Assembly (NCBI GenBank): GCA_038030265.1
Contig: CM075941.1
Span: 41,664,164 to 41,728,163, forward strand
Direction of reading: 5' to 3'
From: Corythucha ciliata
Lineage: Eukaryota; Arthropoda; Insecta; Hemiptera; Tingidae
Length of the DNA stretch: 64,000 bases
The stretch's first letter is position 1. Each line of letters opens with the position of its first letter. A program made the translations under genes and the position numbers. Of the stretch, positions 34,600 through 45,915 are shown piece by piece. The notes beneath the pieces are model-generated. The model was not told the DNA's origin. It did not search any database and saw only the letters and a program-made list of their open reading frames with translations.

Positions 34600-34917
34600 G
34601 TACAGAAAGTGGAAGTGGAGCGAGTTGTGTGTTTACGTCGGTGTGTGAAACAAAAAAAAAAGGGGGGGAAACCCAGAGAATTTCGTGTTGTGATCTTTTG
34701 TTTTTGTTTTTTTTTGTGTGTGTGTTCGAAAGGGAAAATTGCCGGTTTGCGAGTGTTGATACGCAGAGAATGTGCGCGTCCAAGACGGAGTTGTAAAGAG
34801 GATTTTTCTCAGAGACGCAACTGAAAAGAAAGGGTCTTGTACGAGGCGAGTTAATCATAAAGGAAGCGAAATAAGTTCCCTCCTCTTCGGAGGGCCAGGC
34901 AGGATATCTACTCAAAG
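34600..34917 (+). other. Possible non-coding 5' exon
   Basis: Non-repetitive, purine-rich sequence that ends in ACTCAAAG followed by GTTAGA, a possible donor. A CCTCCTCTTCGGAGG hairpin lies at 34,878. It could be the 5' leader of the BTB gene, whose first coding exon starts with an acceptor at 46,854, but nothing in the sequence proves the link. Confidence 0.2.
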
Positions 34918-35539
34918 GTTAGAATTAATTAAGCCTTTTTATTCAATTTTATTAGTCCTAAGCTTAAAATTATTGTCCCCGTGACACCTGAAATTCCCTC
35001 TTAATTATTAAATTCATCCTCGTCGCAGTAATTCCGTCCTTCGAGAGCGTTGGCTATCCCCTCGGATGTTTTGTTTACAAAAATCTCGCGAGCAATTCCA
35101 TGTCATCTTCGTAAACCCCGCCGAGAAAATTGTTTGCACCCCCGTCTCGAGGATCGTAAAATTATAAATAACTTTTAAAAGAATGGAGCCTTGATTCGTG
35201 GAACCCAACCAGTTAGTTTTATTAACAGCCTCAGACCTCTCCCTTCCCGTCGTCGTCTTATGACCCTTCACAATTATGTTGCTGTTAAGTCCATTTTTCC
35301 TCTGCTCTTTCTAGAAGTGGTCTCTATCGAACTCGTATCACTTTTGAAACCGTTGCTAGGCAACACTTGAGCTCCTTTAAAAGACTCGCTGGAATGGTTT
35401 TTGTCGAGAGATCATTCTTCGGGTTCTTTCAGGCGGACTTAAATGAGATATTGCCCCCTTGCGATTGATCCTTGGAGTGATAGTGGCTTTTTGTGGAATT
35501 TCACGTTTCCAAAATTTCAAGTGACTCGTCTGGTAGCGC

Positions 35540-35830
35540 TTGGATTTAGGGTTGCCAGATAGCCAGGGCTCTTCGCCCCGTAGGAATACATTTAAGGTTT
35601 TGTGATAAAGGGGGCGGGGGGGGGGGCATATGGTCATATCTGTACAAAGGGCCAATCTTTACTAATTGAAAACAAGGGCCAGCCTGGATTAATTGGAGCA
35701 AAGAGCGGTTAGAGGTCCTAATTCGGTGGGGACAATGGGTCTGTCTAAAACGCAGATCTGCAAGGTTAACACCTCGCATCTGCAGATTAACACCTCGCAT
35801 CTGCAGATTAACACCTAAAATTCCGTAATT
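35540..35830. repeat. Isolated transposon end and 23-base triplication
   Basis: TAGGGTTGCCAGATAGCC at 35,549 matches the right end of the 39,203-41,669 element in sequence. At 35,765-35,815 a 23-base unit containing CTGCAGATTAACACCTCGCA is repeated nearly three times. Confidence 0.55.
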
Positions 35831-35981
35831 CAAAGAAAACGGGACTATAATTGAAAAAGAAAGTTACAGTAGACCAATAATAGGCACAACATTGCCGATC
35901 GTATTTTGACAATAATTATAAGCGACTCACTCGATCAATCAGTTTTGCTTAATTCGTTCAGAATTAAATTGCATGCAACAG

Positions 35982-36300
35982 CCATACCATATACGAAAAT
36001 TTACTTCAATTTTGATCCCTCCTTGTTAATACAACTGGCACTTCCCCCCGGAGCGTGCAGATCTGCAGATTCATAAAAGATCTGCACGCTACGGGGGGAA
36101 GTGCCAATTGTATCGACAAGGAAGAGTCAAAATTGAGGCAAATTTTCGTATATGGTATGATTGACTGTAGTATGCATTTTGAGGCTAAACAATTAGAGCT
36201 AAGTGGCCGATTTGCATACTTTTATGATTTTGCAGATCGGCACGCTACGGGGGGAAGTGCCAGTTGTGTTGAGAAAGAGGGGTAAAAATTGAGGCAAATC
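35982..36300. repeat. Palindrome with a third partial copy
   Basis: Arms 35,982-36,067 and 36,076-36,159 pair, running from CCATACCATATACGAAAATT through GGCACTTCCCCCCGG-type sequence to AGATCTGCAGATTCATAAAA at the turn and back. A third copy of the right arm follows at 36,231-36,300. The short centre reads GTGCAGATCTGCAG. Confidence 0.75.
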
Positions 36301-36315
36301 TTCTTAAATGATATA

Positions 36316-36663
36316 AGGTCTGTTCGCGATGCTACACTGGGTTGCCCGAGGGTACACTCGGGCGCCCGAAAAGCGTTCGCGAGCAGACGAGTGTAGTTAG
36401 TGTAGCGAGTGTAGGGCGTTCGCGATGAGTTCAGAGCTACTCCGGGCTGCCCGAAGTTACTCCAATTTTTGGTTATAAATTGATAACTCTTATCTAACAT
36501 GCACAGGAGTGAGAAAATATCACGACTGTTATGAATTTACACTGGCTGCTCTGAAAGCGTTCGTGTAACAAAAAAATCCTCGCTGCCCTCGCCTACACCA
36601 GCTACCCCAACCTGCCCTACACTACACTACACTACCCTACACTTTTTCTCCGCGAACAGACCT
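36316..36663. mobile_element. Small inverted-repeat element (348 bp)
   Basis: The ends are AGGTCTGTTCGCG and CGCGAACAGACCT, exact over 13 bases. The interior is rich in TACACT/AGTGTA words (GAGTGTAGTTAGTGTAGCGA and TACACTACACTACAC), which are themselves inverted. No duplication was identified. The LINE tail abuts the right end. Confidence 0.7.
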
Positions 36664-39140
36664 AAAATAATAATAATAATAATAATTTATTCTTCCCTGC
36701 CAACATAGGAATAGGTACGTCATCAAAAGCGTGCTATAACTCTGTAATCGATTATAGCATCTTGCACGTTAAATACGCTTTAAAAGTAGGTAATGTAATA
36801 AGTCCATTTTCCGCTTTGAAGTTTTAAGGAATGCGTTGGTACAGCTTTAGTCCCATGACTTCGGGGTTTATCAGGGCCTTGTTCGTGCGAATTAATGGTG
36901 TCATCGGCTGGCTTGCACATCTGGTCTCGAATTCGTGCCTTCTCTTCAGCAGTTTGCTACTATCGGCGATGTTTTTGTTTACTACCTTCATGCATTCGCG
37001 TACGTAACAGGCGTATAGAGTAGGGATTTCGAGATCGGCGAACGCTTCCCTGCACGATTCTCGAGCTCTGAGTCGCGCGACAACCCTAATCGCCTTTTTT
37101 TGAAGTTTGAATATGGACTGAGTCCCTGGAGTTCCTCCCCAGACAGAGATGCCATAAGTGAGAACAGAGTGAAAAGCACCCAAAGTAAACACTGCGCAGC
37201 ACATCCCTGGAAACGATAGAAGCTAGTTTGCGCATCATGAACAGAACTCTGGTTAGCCGTAAAGTCAAATTCTCGAAATGTTTTTTGTACGTTAACTTGA
37301 GTCCAAATGCACGCCCAGAAATTTCAGAGGTCAGGGGTCGTCAGAGCGTAAAAAAGACGCGCACAGTTTTCTGTTCGTTCATTTGTAAGCCATGGGTTAC
37401 ATACCAATTTTTCGCTTTCTCCAATGACTGATCTGATGAGCATGTCAGCAGTATAGTGTCATCGGCGATCTATAGGATGTGCTGTCTTCCAGGCAATAAC
37501 CGAAATCGTTGGTAAGAACAATGAAAAGAGTGGTACCGAGGATCGACCCTTGTGGAACTCCGGTGGTCAATGTCGTCACTGTAGGCTCGTTCCCTTGTCC
37601 TAATGAGACTTATTGCTGCCTATTGTCTAAGTAGGATTTAATGAGGTCGAGGACCGTTCCCTTGACACCATAGCACTTCACAAAATCTGGCTATGATCGG
37701 CGCTATCAAAGGCGTGGCTCAGGTCCAAAAAGTCTTCCTCACTGCAGTTCCTTTTGCTTTATAAGTTTCCGAGATTTTCGATGTGAGAGCCACAATTGCA
37801 TCCATAGGAGATTTCTTGGTGCGGTATCCAAACTGATTCGTAGAGTAAACTTAGTAATTTTCGAAATACTCGTTTAATTGTTTGTTTACGAAATATTCTA
37901 CAACTTTTGACACTATTGGCAAAACCGAAATTGGTCTGCAGTTATTCAGGTCGTCCGAATTTCTTTTTTAATAGACTGGCACCACTTTTGCCAATTTAAG
38001 AGCGTCCGGAAAGTGGCCGGACAAGAGGCACGCGTTCACCAACATGTGCAGAGGTTCTATTAAGGGGGAGTTGTACATGTGTTTCCTCGACCCCCCTCCA
38101 ATCTTACCTCGCCTACTCCGCGTTACGGAAATTACCGCCGTATTTCTGCACCAATCGTGGACTTCAAGGGCTCATTTAAATCTTCAGGAAATTCCGCACA
38201 AGCGTACGATCTTGCTTTCCTAAATAAGTCGTCGAAAGAGTGTGAATTTTCAAGGTAAAAGTTTGTGTGCGTTTTACAGTTATTTTAGGGATGAAATATG
38301 AAAAAGGAAGATCGTACACTTGTGCGGAATTTCCTGAAGATTTGAATGACCCCTTGAAGTCCACGATTGGTGCAGAAATACGGCGGTAATTTCCGTAACG
38401 CGGAGTAGGCGAGGTACGATTGGAGGGGGGTCGAGGAATCACATGTACAACTCCCCCTTAAGAATGGGGCGATTTCCTTGAAGAGATTGGTAGACATCTC
38501 GTAGCAGTCTAGGGCGTCTGAGGACTTGAGTTTATTAACATACTTCAGAATGTCTTCCCTTGAGACTGGCTTAAAGTCAGACAGACTGAGTGATTGAGGA
38601 TTCAGTATATTTGCTGCCAGCTCACTAGGACAAGGAGAAGTCGGTTTCGAAGATTTAGACCTATTGAAATTCTGGTTGAACTGTTCAGCGGAAAATTTCC
38701 AAGAACTAAGTACGTGACCTTTTAGTTGTTCCGGTTTCCTGCTTCACTATGTCCCAGGAAGCTCGGCATTTATTCTCAGAGAGTGTGCAATTTTATTCGA
38801 ATAGTGTACCTGCTTTGCACGAGCCAGTTCAGCGAAGTAGTACTTTTTTTTACTCTTGAACATTTCACGATTGGCTTCGGATGGCATGCTTTTATAGGTG
38901 CAGTACAGCAGTTCTAACTGTGTTATCAAGTTTTTTAAATCATCAGAATACCAGGAGTTTGCTTTGCTTTTCCCCTTACATTTTCCACGAGATTCTTTAT
39001 TTGGGAGCAGAAGTTTAATTAGGTTCTCTAACAAATACAGAAAAAATGAGCAATTGAATTCGAGATCCTCGTCTATGAATAGACTGATCCAATCGAGCCC
39101 CTGGATACAAGATGAAAGCTTCTCCTTGCCTACGCGCGTA
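36664..39140 (-). pseudogene. 5'-truncated LINE (non-LTR retrotransposon) reverse transcriptase remnant
   Basis: Read on the - strand from about 39,140. First comes an upstream block with KANSWYSDDLKNLITQLELL, then PLHMLVNACLLSGHFPDALK (the region before the catalytic palm), DLSHAFDSADH (palm motif A), then IADDTILLT (the catalytic ADD box). After that comes the thumb with TYGISVWGG and IFKLQKKAIRVVARLRARES. The 3' end has an (ATT)n tail at 36,664-36,690. The arrangement fits a jockey/CR1-like clade. Stops and frameshifts break it, and a 394-base element interrupts it at 38,064. No endonuclease domain remains. Confidence 0.85.
38064..38457. mobile_element. TTAA-flanked foldback element inside the LINE
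   Basis: Long inverted arms start GGGGGAGTTGTACATGTG and end with the complement. TTAA stands on both sides (38,060-38,063 and 38,458-38,461). Without the element and one TTAA the LINE frame runs on without a break (PFL then IEPLHM). A TTAA target with precise flanks is the hallmark of piggyBac-type insertion. Confidence 0.9.
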
Positions 39141-39202
39141 AATGGCCTTTACAAGGCCCGGTTTTATTTCTACTACATTTGTGAACGATATTTCGTCGGC
39201 TG
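39141..39202 (+). pseudogene. Left fragment of a second LINE
   Basis: A short stretch encoding GPVLFLLHL-like and VNDISSA residues (with a stop), equivalent to the block just before the catalytic motif of LINE reverse transcriptases. The rest of the same copy resumes at 41,670. Confidence 0.5.
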
Positions 39203-41669
39203 GAGGGTTGCCAGATCTTCGGTTTTTGCCCGGAGTCGCCGGGCCTGGGACTCGATCTCCAGTCTCCGGCCGGACCTAGAATATCTCGGGCCGAAAACCG
39301 CTAATTCACGGCTAAAACTGAGGAAAAGCGCTAAGCCACAGCCAAAAGTGAAAATACAATGTTAATACCGGGCTAAAATGTAAACAAAACTTGCAAATTT
39401 TTGAAAATCATGAGGATAAAACGCTAATTAGCGGCTAAAATGGAATCAAAGAGCTTGTTTGCAGCGAAAAATTAGATAATCGCTCATTCCCAGCTACAAT
39501 CTTGCCAAAACGCTAATTTGTAGCTGAAATTGCTCGGCTGCGCCTCACTCGTCAAACAACACTCGCACGATATTTTCCACTTTGCGTACTCGTTATGAAA
39601 TATACTATATTGATTTTACAAGATATTTTGCCGAAATTATTGTTAATTTTGCTTCCCAACAACTCACATGGGCCGAAAACTGTTAAATACTTACTGAAAT
39701 TTGTTATTTGGCCATGCAATCGCCCAATTGATTCATCCATGGCTTGTTTGATGTATAATCTCTTGCGAAACTAGACCTTCAAGCGTTAAATTATGGGGTT
39801 TTCTCAATCTTGGCCATCAAGTTGGCTCCAGAAATCGCGAATTGGTGATCTCTCAGAGAGATTTTTCTCTTTAATTTAGCGGCCAATTAGCGTTTTTCTC
39901 TATTTTAGCAGCGAATAAGCGATTTCTCTAATCGTTGGCAATGAATTCGATTTAACCACGACGAATTGGAGTTTTGTTTTCATTTTAGCTTCGAATCAGC
40001 GCAATTTTCGCAGTGATTTAGCGATGTCTTTCCATTTAACAACGAAAATGACGTTTTATTGCCTCAACTTCAGCAGTGAATTAGCGTTGTCTTCGTAATT
40101 TAGAGCTACGAATTAACACTTTTTCGTAAGTTCAGCAGCGAATTGGCGACTTTTTCACATTTATCCATGATTTAGCATTTTCCTCCATTTTAGCAGCGAA
40201 TTAGCGCTTTTTCGTCAACCTACGGCAAAGTTATTGCTTTCCTCAAATTTAGAAGAGCGTTAGTACCTTTTTTGAAATTTTAGCTGCGAAAATATCCCAA
40301 AAATTGTGAATTTGCTTTTTCGCAATTTTAGCAGTTAATAAGCGATTTTTCTTCATTTTAGCAACGAATTAGCGCTGTTTCTCAATTTGACCAGTGAATT
40401 ATTTGCTATGAATTGTGTTCACATTTAGCTGCGAATTAATGGTTTCTCTCAATTTTAGCAGCGAATTACCGCTTTTTATTTATTTTAGCAGCGAATTAGA
40501 GCTCTCCCTCAATTTTAGCAGTGAATTTGGGATTTTTCTCAATTTGAGCAGCGATTGGCGATGTATTGACATAATAGCAACTGATTAGCGATTTTAATCT
40601 TTTTTTAGCAATGAATTAACGCTTTACCTCAATTGTAGTCACGAATTAACGCTTCTTCTCAATTTCAGACACTAAGTTGCACCCAGAAATCGTGAATTTG
40701 CGTTTGCTCAATTTTAGCTTTGAACAATGAGAGTTTTTCTCAATTCTAACAGCGAATTACCAATTTTTCTCATTTTTAGCAGGGAATTAGTGATTTTGTT
40801 ACATATATGGTGATGAACTAGCGTTTTTTCTAAATTTCAACTGCGAATTAACGTTTTTTTTTTTTTAAATTAATTTTAGCTTCGAATTATGAGTGATTTT
40901 TCTCAATTCTAGAGCAGCAAATTAGCGATTTTTTTCTCCAATTTTAGCAGCGAATTAGACATTTTTGTATATTTTAGCAGTGAATTAGAGATGTATATAT
41001 ATTCAGTGACGAATTAGCGTTTTTCTGCATTTAGCCCCGGATTAACGCTTCCACGAAGTTGCCCTCAGAAATCTGGAAATGGCGTTTTCTCAATTAGAGC
41101 TTTGAACGTCCGCTTATTCTTTACTTTTGTCGTGTATTTTATCGCTTTTTCTAAAGTTTAGTCGCGAATTAGCGCTTTTCGTCAATTTTCAAACCACAAA
41201 GCTCCAATAGCAAATCACTCAAACCACAGAAAGCTCCGAGCCCCAAAAGCTCGATCCACAAGACTCTATAACCGCGAGAAGCAGTAACCAAAAAGGCTCC
41301 ATCACTCCCCAGATACATGAGTCAAAAATGAATGAGCGATGTAATTTGTTGTCCTTCAAATTGACGAGAACATAAATGCCATGTGGTGAAGATTGCTGCA
41401 CATTGGCCCTAAAAACATGTTCGAGAAATTTCAGATTGGCCTCACCGATTTTGGACTTATAACCACTTTCAGATTAGCCCTTTGGTCCAAATAATCCAGA
41501 TTGGCCCTTGTGATCAAATAGTGCAGTTAGCCCTTTAGGCGTTCGGGTGTCGATTTTTACATAAGTACGCCCCCCCCCTCCAATAATCATAAACCATATA
41601 CGTATGTACTTGTACGCTTATACTATGTATATCTCCGGGTGAAGAGGATCGGGCTATCTGGCAACCCTA
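39203..41669. mobile_element. hAT-like element carrying family A arrays, inserted in a LINE
   Basis: Ends are GAGGGTTGCCAGAT and ATCTGGCAACCCTA. GTCGGCTG flanks both sides exactly (39,195-39,202 and 41,670-41,677). The LINE protein (VNDISSAV, then NNIVNF) continues across when the element and one flank copy are ignored, giving two independent signs of insertion. The interior holds a forward (39,290-39,535) and a reverse (39,840-41,190) family A array. Confidence 0.88.
39840..41190. repeat. Family A array (reverse)
   Basis: About 45 units of TTTTTCTCAATTTTAGCAGC plus GAATTAGCG type. In this copy GCAGCGAATTAGCG is commoner than the GCCGCG form seen elsewhere, which hints at local homogenisation. 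Confidence 0.75.
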
Positions 41670-42562
41670 GTCGGCTGTCAACAATATTGTAAATTTCTTC
41701 TTTTGGCGGATGACTTGAAAGTTTTCCTCAGGGTTGGTTGTCTCCGCGATCGGTTGCTGTTGCAGGAAGATATCAATTCAGTTAGTGCTTGGTGTAAAAG
41801 AAATCGTCTCAGGTTGAATATTTCCAAGTGTTCAATTATCTCGTTTTCATGTAAAAAGGATATGGTTAGACACTACTCCTACACTATTGATGGTGTGGAG
41901 CTGGTGAGAGTCGATAGTGTTAAGGATCTCTGGGTGGTCTTTGACGAGAAATTGTCTTTTAGCGATCACTTGGATGTGACCATTTCCAATGCGTTTCAGG
42001 TGGTTGGATTCATGATGCGAGTCACTTCTGGTTTTCGTGATGTGGTCGATTCCGGTGGGGCGATTCCGGCAGTCCGCAGCCTACTAAAGACCGGTGAGAG
42101 GCGGATGTTGTAAAGAATGCTGGGATTCACCTATCCACCTATCGCCCCCTGGTGGGTACGCCACTGTCTGTTGTATGGTTTCCCTGCTACTGGGATTAAT
42201 CGACTCGAGCGTGTACAGAGGAAAGCGGTCAAGTATTTGATGGCTAATTCTGGTCTCCCGTGGGATGATTGGGAATATGAGGACGCTCGCGGTTACTGCG
42301 AGTGGGCCCAAGGTCCTTTTGGAAGCTCTTCAACAGGATTTATATCGTGCCTGAATTATTGAAGGAGTTTCGTTTATCTGTTTCGCTTCGTGTGACGAGA
42401 CAAAAGACTGTTCTGCACGTTGACCGACATAAGACTTGTAGCGGTTTCAATAGATCGGTTGATTCAATGACCGTGGCGTTGAACAGCCTTGTCGAAGTGG
42501 TCGATATTTTCGGCATGACTCTTACTAGGTATAGTAGTCCGCTAAAGTACAAATTTTCATAG
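41670..42562 (+). pseudogene. Right fragment of the second LINE (reverse transcriptase C-terminal part)
   Basis: Starts with NNIVNF, then LADDLKVFLRV (catalytic ADD box), INSVSAWCKRNRLRLNISKC, a DEKLSFSDHL block, then a frameshift into INRLERVQRKAVKYL and RHKTCSGFNRSVDSM near the end. The order matches jockey-superfamily LINE proteins. At least two frameshifts make it dead. Confidence 0.85.
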
Positions 42563-42635
42563 GTTGCTTTTATTTTTTGTGGGACGTTTATACGCTACTT
42601 GGAATGTAAATTCCGTAGGCATTATAAAAAAAAAC

Positions 42636-42840
42636 ACACACTAGACGACAGTCACCGCGACTGGGACTTGGAAAGTCACGCGCCTTGCCCCACAACTGCC
42701 GGGGCGACTCTTTTTTCATTCAACTCATACTCCCAAACGCCCGCTCTTTCCCGCGCCTGTCGCGCGACTGAGTGGCTGCTAGTGTCTGGTCCCCTCAGAG
42801 TTCAATAGAAACCAACGACTTTGACTGTCGTCTAGTGTGT
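42636..42840. mobile_element. Small inverted-repeat element (205 bp)
   Basis: The ends ACACACTAGACGACAGTCA and TGACTGTCGTCTAGTGTGT are exact over 19 bases. It is non-coding. It lies directly between the LINE remnant and the element copy that starts at 42,841. Confidence 0.75.
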
Positions 42841-44320
42841 TATGGCCTCTAAGAACTCAGGAGGGTAACCCATCCTCGCCCCCCCCCCACCGCCTTCGAG
42901 CACAACACTTTGATCTTAGGAAAAGGACGTGACACTCTGAATCATCATCTGACATCTGAATAAAACACACCTGGGGCCTGTTCAATAACTTCAACAACAT
43001 AAGTTAACCACTGTATCATAGCGTTTTCCATTTGCACGAAAAAATATGCCCTGGGCCAGCTCATTGCAATGCCGGCCTTACACATTTGGCGCCCCCGGAC
43101 GAATCTTTCACCATCGCCTCCGTGAAGTTGCCTTCAGTAGCCGCGAGTTAGCTTCTTTTTTTTTTTCACACTACATCACTTCTTCTCAATTTCTTTGGTG
43201 AATTAGCGATTTATCTCCATTTTAGCCGCGATTTAGAGTTTTATCCTCATTTCAGTCGTGAATTAGCGAGTTTTCTTGCAATGATTTGTGTTTTTCCTGA
43301 TTTGAGCCGCTAATGAGCGATTGTACCCGTGAATTAGCGCTATATTTTCTAATTCAATCCACGAAGTTGTCTCCGGAAATCGCGACTTGCCATTTACCCA
43401 ATTTATTTCTGTGAAACAGCAAATAATCTCAATTTAACCCCGTGAATAGCAATTTTTTTGTTTTTTCACCATTTTCGCCGAAGCGAATTAGCGATTTATC
43501 TGAATTTTGCAGTGAATTCGTGTTTTTCTCAATTTCATCCTTAAATTAGCAACTTTTCTTACTTTTAGTTGCGAATTAGCGATTTGTTTAGCTATGGATT
43601 AGCGGTTTTTCGCAGTTTGAGCCACGACGTGCCTCCAGAAGCTTAAAATTGTCGTTTCCATACTTCTAGCCTCTAAGTAGCGCTTTTTGTTTACAATTTA
43701 TTCGCCAATTTAGCCGCTAGAGAGCAATTTTCCCCAATTTCATCCGTGAATTAACATTTTTTCTTAATCCGCCCCCCCCCCGAATTAGCGTTATTTTCAC
43801 TTTTAGCCATGAATTAGGGTTTTTTCAGGTTGAGTCACGAACTCGCGTTATGAATAAGCCGAGAATTCATGTTCGTAATTTTAGGAGCGAATTAGCGCCT
43901 TTTCTCAAAACCATTGGTGAATTATCAATTTTTCACTATTTTATTCGTAAATTATGGTGTTTCTTAATTTTAAACGAGAATCGCTGTTTTTTTTACTTTT
44001 TTATCCGCGATTTCTGAGGTTTTTTCCCAATTTTAGTCGTGAAGTAACGTTTTAAATGCTAATTAGCTGTGCATTTTTCTCAATTTTATCCATGATTTAG
44101 CACTTATTCTCAATTCTGTCCGTGAATCAGTTATTTTTCTCAATAATTTCAGCCGTGAATTAGCCATTTATTTCAATTTCAGCCCCAAATTAGCGCTATT
44201 TTCAATTTTGGTCTGGATTAAGTGGGCACTTAGCGGGGGGTTAGCCGCTCACGAGGAGGCGGCGAATGAGGAACTAACATGATGTTGAATTGTGCCCCAC
44301 AAGTATTTTTTTGGTGACTT
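42841..44320. mobile_element. Inverted partial copy of the 11.0-12.6 kb element
   Basis: From 42,841 the sequence follows the complement of 12,590-12,340 (GAACTCAGG, AGGCGAGG-type words, CTTCAACAACATAAGTTAAC, GCGTTTTCCATTTGCA), then a reverse family A array (43,200-44,210). Near 44,220-44,320 it follows the complement of 11,130-11,210 (CTTAGCGGGGGGTTAGC, GAGGAGGCG). The same inner junction CTCATTGCAATGCCGGCC is present in both copies. Confidence 0.75.
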
Positions 44321-44519
44321 ATTATGCTTAATTAAACATGAAATATGGGCACTAAAAGTGCTAAATTTGTTTGATATTTAATTTTGTTTGTGATTGGTTG
44401 GTGACTCGTGTCGTCAATTAGCGATTTCTGGAGTCATTTTCATGGCTGTAATTGAGATAGAGCACAAATTCTTTGTTAATTGTGATTATACATCACCAAT
44501 TCGCTGTTAATTCAGAGAC

Positions 44520-44842
44520 AGAGCGATATGTCATTCGAAGCTAAAATTGAGGAAATACGCTAATTCGAGGCTAAATGTGAATACATCGCTAATAATTCAC
44601 TGCACAAATTGAGGAACAGTGCTAGTTCGCTTTTAAAATGAAGAAAAAGCGCTAATTCACAGCTAAAATGGAAAAAAAGATCTACACCATCGCTAAAAGT
44701 GATGAAGTCGCTAATATTCTACTGAACTTGATACCAAGCACAAATTCGTAGCTAGAAAATGGAAGGCATCGCCGATTCACAAGTTGAAGAAAGCGCCTAT
44801 TCGAGGCTAAAATTGAGAAAAAGCGCTAATTCATGGCGAAAT

Positions 44843-44889
<47 letters not shown>

Positions 44890-45150
44890 GCTAATTCACT
44901 GCTGGAATTGAGAAAAAGCACTGATTTGCTGCTAACATTGACAAAAAGCGCTAATCGTAGGGCTAAATTTAAAGCGCTTTTTCATGGCTAAAAGTTAAAA
45001 TAATTGTTAATTCACTGCTTTAATTAAGAAATACGCTGCTTTGCGGCTAAATTAAAGAGGAATCTCATTAGTAGATAAAATTGAGAGAACACCAATTCGC
45101 GATTTCCGGTGCCAACTTAATGGTTAAAATTGAGATAATTTTTACGCCAT
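44520..45150. repeat. Family A array (forward) with a long A-run
   Basis: Forward units around an uninterrupted A-run of more than 40 bases (44,847-44,888) that has grown from the A-rich end of a unit. Confidence 0.7.
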
Positions 45151-45289
45151 GAAACTGAATTTACGCAGAAACTGTCACTATTCTTCCAAAACAAAATCCC
45201 TGCTGGATTAAAGGCTGACGAAAGATGTGATCCCATCTTCCATTCTTGTGCAAATTGTCCCTTTATAACAATTTGCGAGTTTGAGCCAC

Positions 45290-45915
45290 TCAAAAACCAC
45301 GTCTAGCCTCCTTAAAATGCAATTTCGTGGCTTTCGCTGCTACAAATACATAATTTCGCGGTCCTGAGAAATGTCGTGGGTCTGGCTTTTTTCAAAATCT
45401 AAATTTCACAGTGCTGGCCCATGAAAACCCAATATCGTCGGATTTGACCGCCCAAAAAACCAATTTGGCGAATTCGGGCCATTCTGAAAACCAATGCGGC
45501 GGGGTTCGGGCTCATCGAAAATAAAATTTAGTGCAGTCTGCTCGTTCAAGAACAATTTCGAGGGGTTTGAATGACCGGTTGACCGATTTTAGCGAGCGAA
45601 TCGTCAGTTTAGCCATTTTCATGGCCTCGAATGGACAGTTTGGCCATATTTGGAGCAATAGTGGACACAGTCACTATTGCTCAGTCAGCTTAGCCATTTT
45701 CTGAGCGCTAACTGTCTGTTCTGCCATTTTTGGACGCGAATAATCCGTCACTTGGGCAATTTTTGGCAGGTTTATGGTCGATTTAGCCATTTTAAGTGCA
45801 TCAATAATCTGTTCAGGTATTTTTAAGGGCACGAACCATAAGTTTAGCAAATTTTAGGTTGCGTAGCGCCAGTCTGGCTATTTTATAAGCAAGAATTGCC
45901 TGTTGTCCAAGCGTA
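45290..45915. repeat. Family B array followed by family C array
   Basis: 45,290-45,575 holds B units (AAAACCCAATATCGTCGGAT type). 45,580-45,910 holds C units (GCGAATCGTCAGTTTAGCCA type). An 11-bp perfect hairpin, GAGCAATAGTG / CACTATTGCTC, lies at 45,651-45,682. Confidence 0.6.

Noticed and set aside
34496..34915. Overlapping open frames on both strands at 34.5-34.9 kb
   Set aside because: Composition is purine/pyrimidine skewed and the peptides are low complexity. A 5' untranslated exon is more likely.
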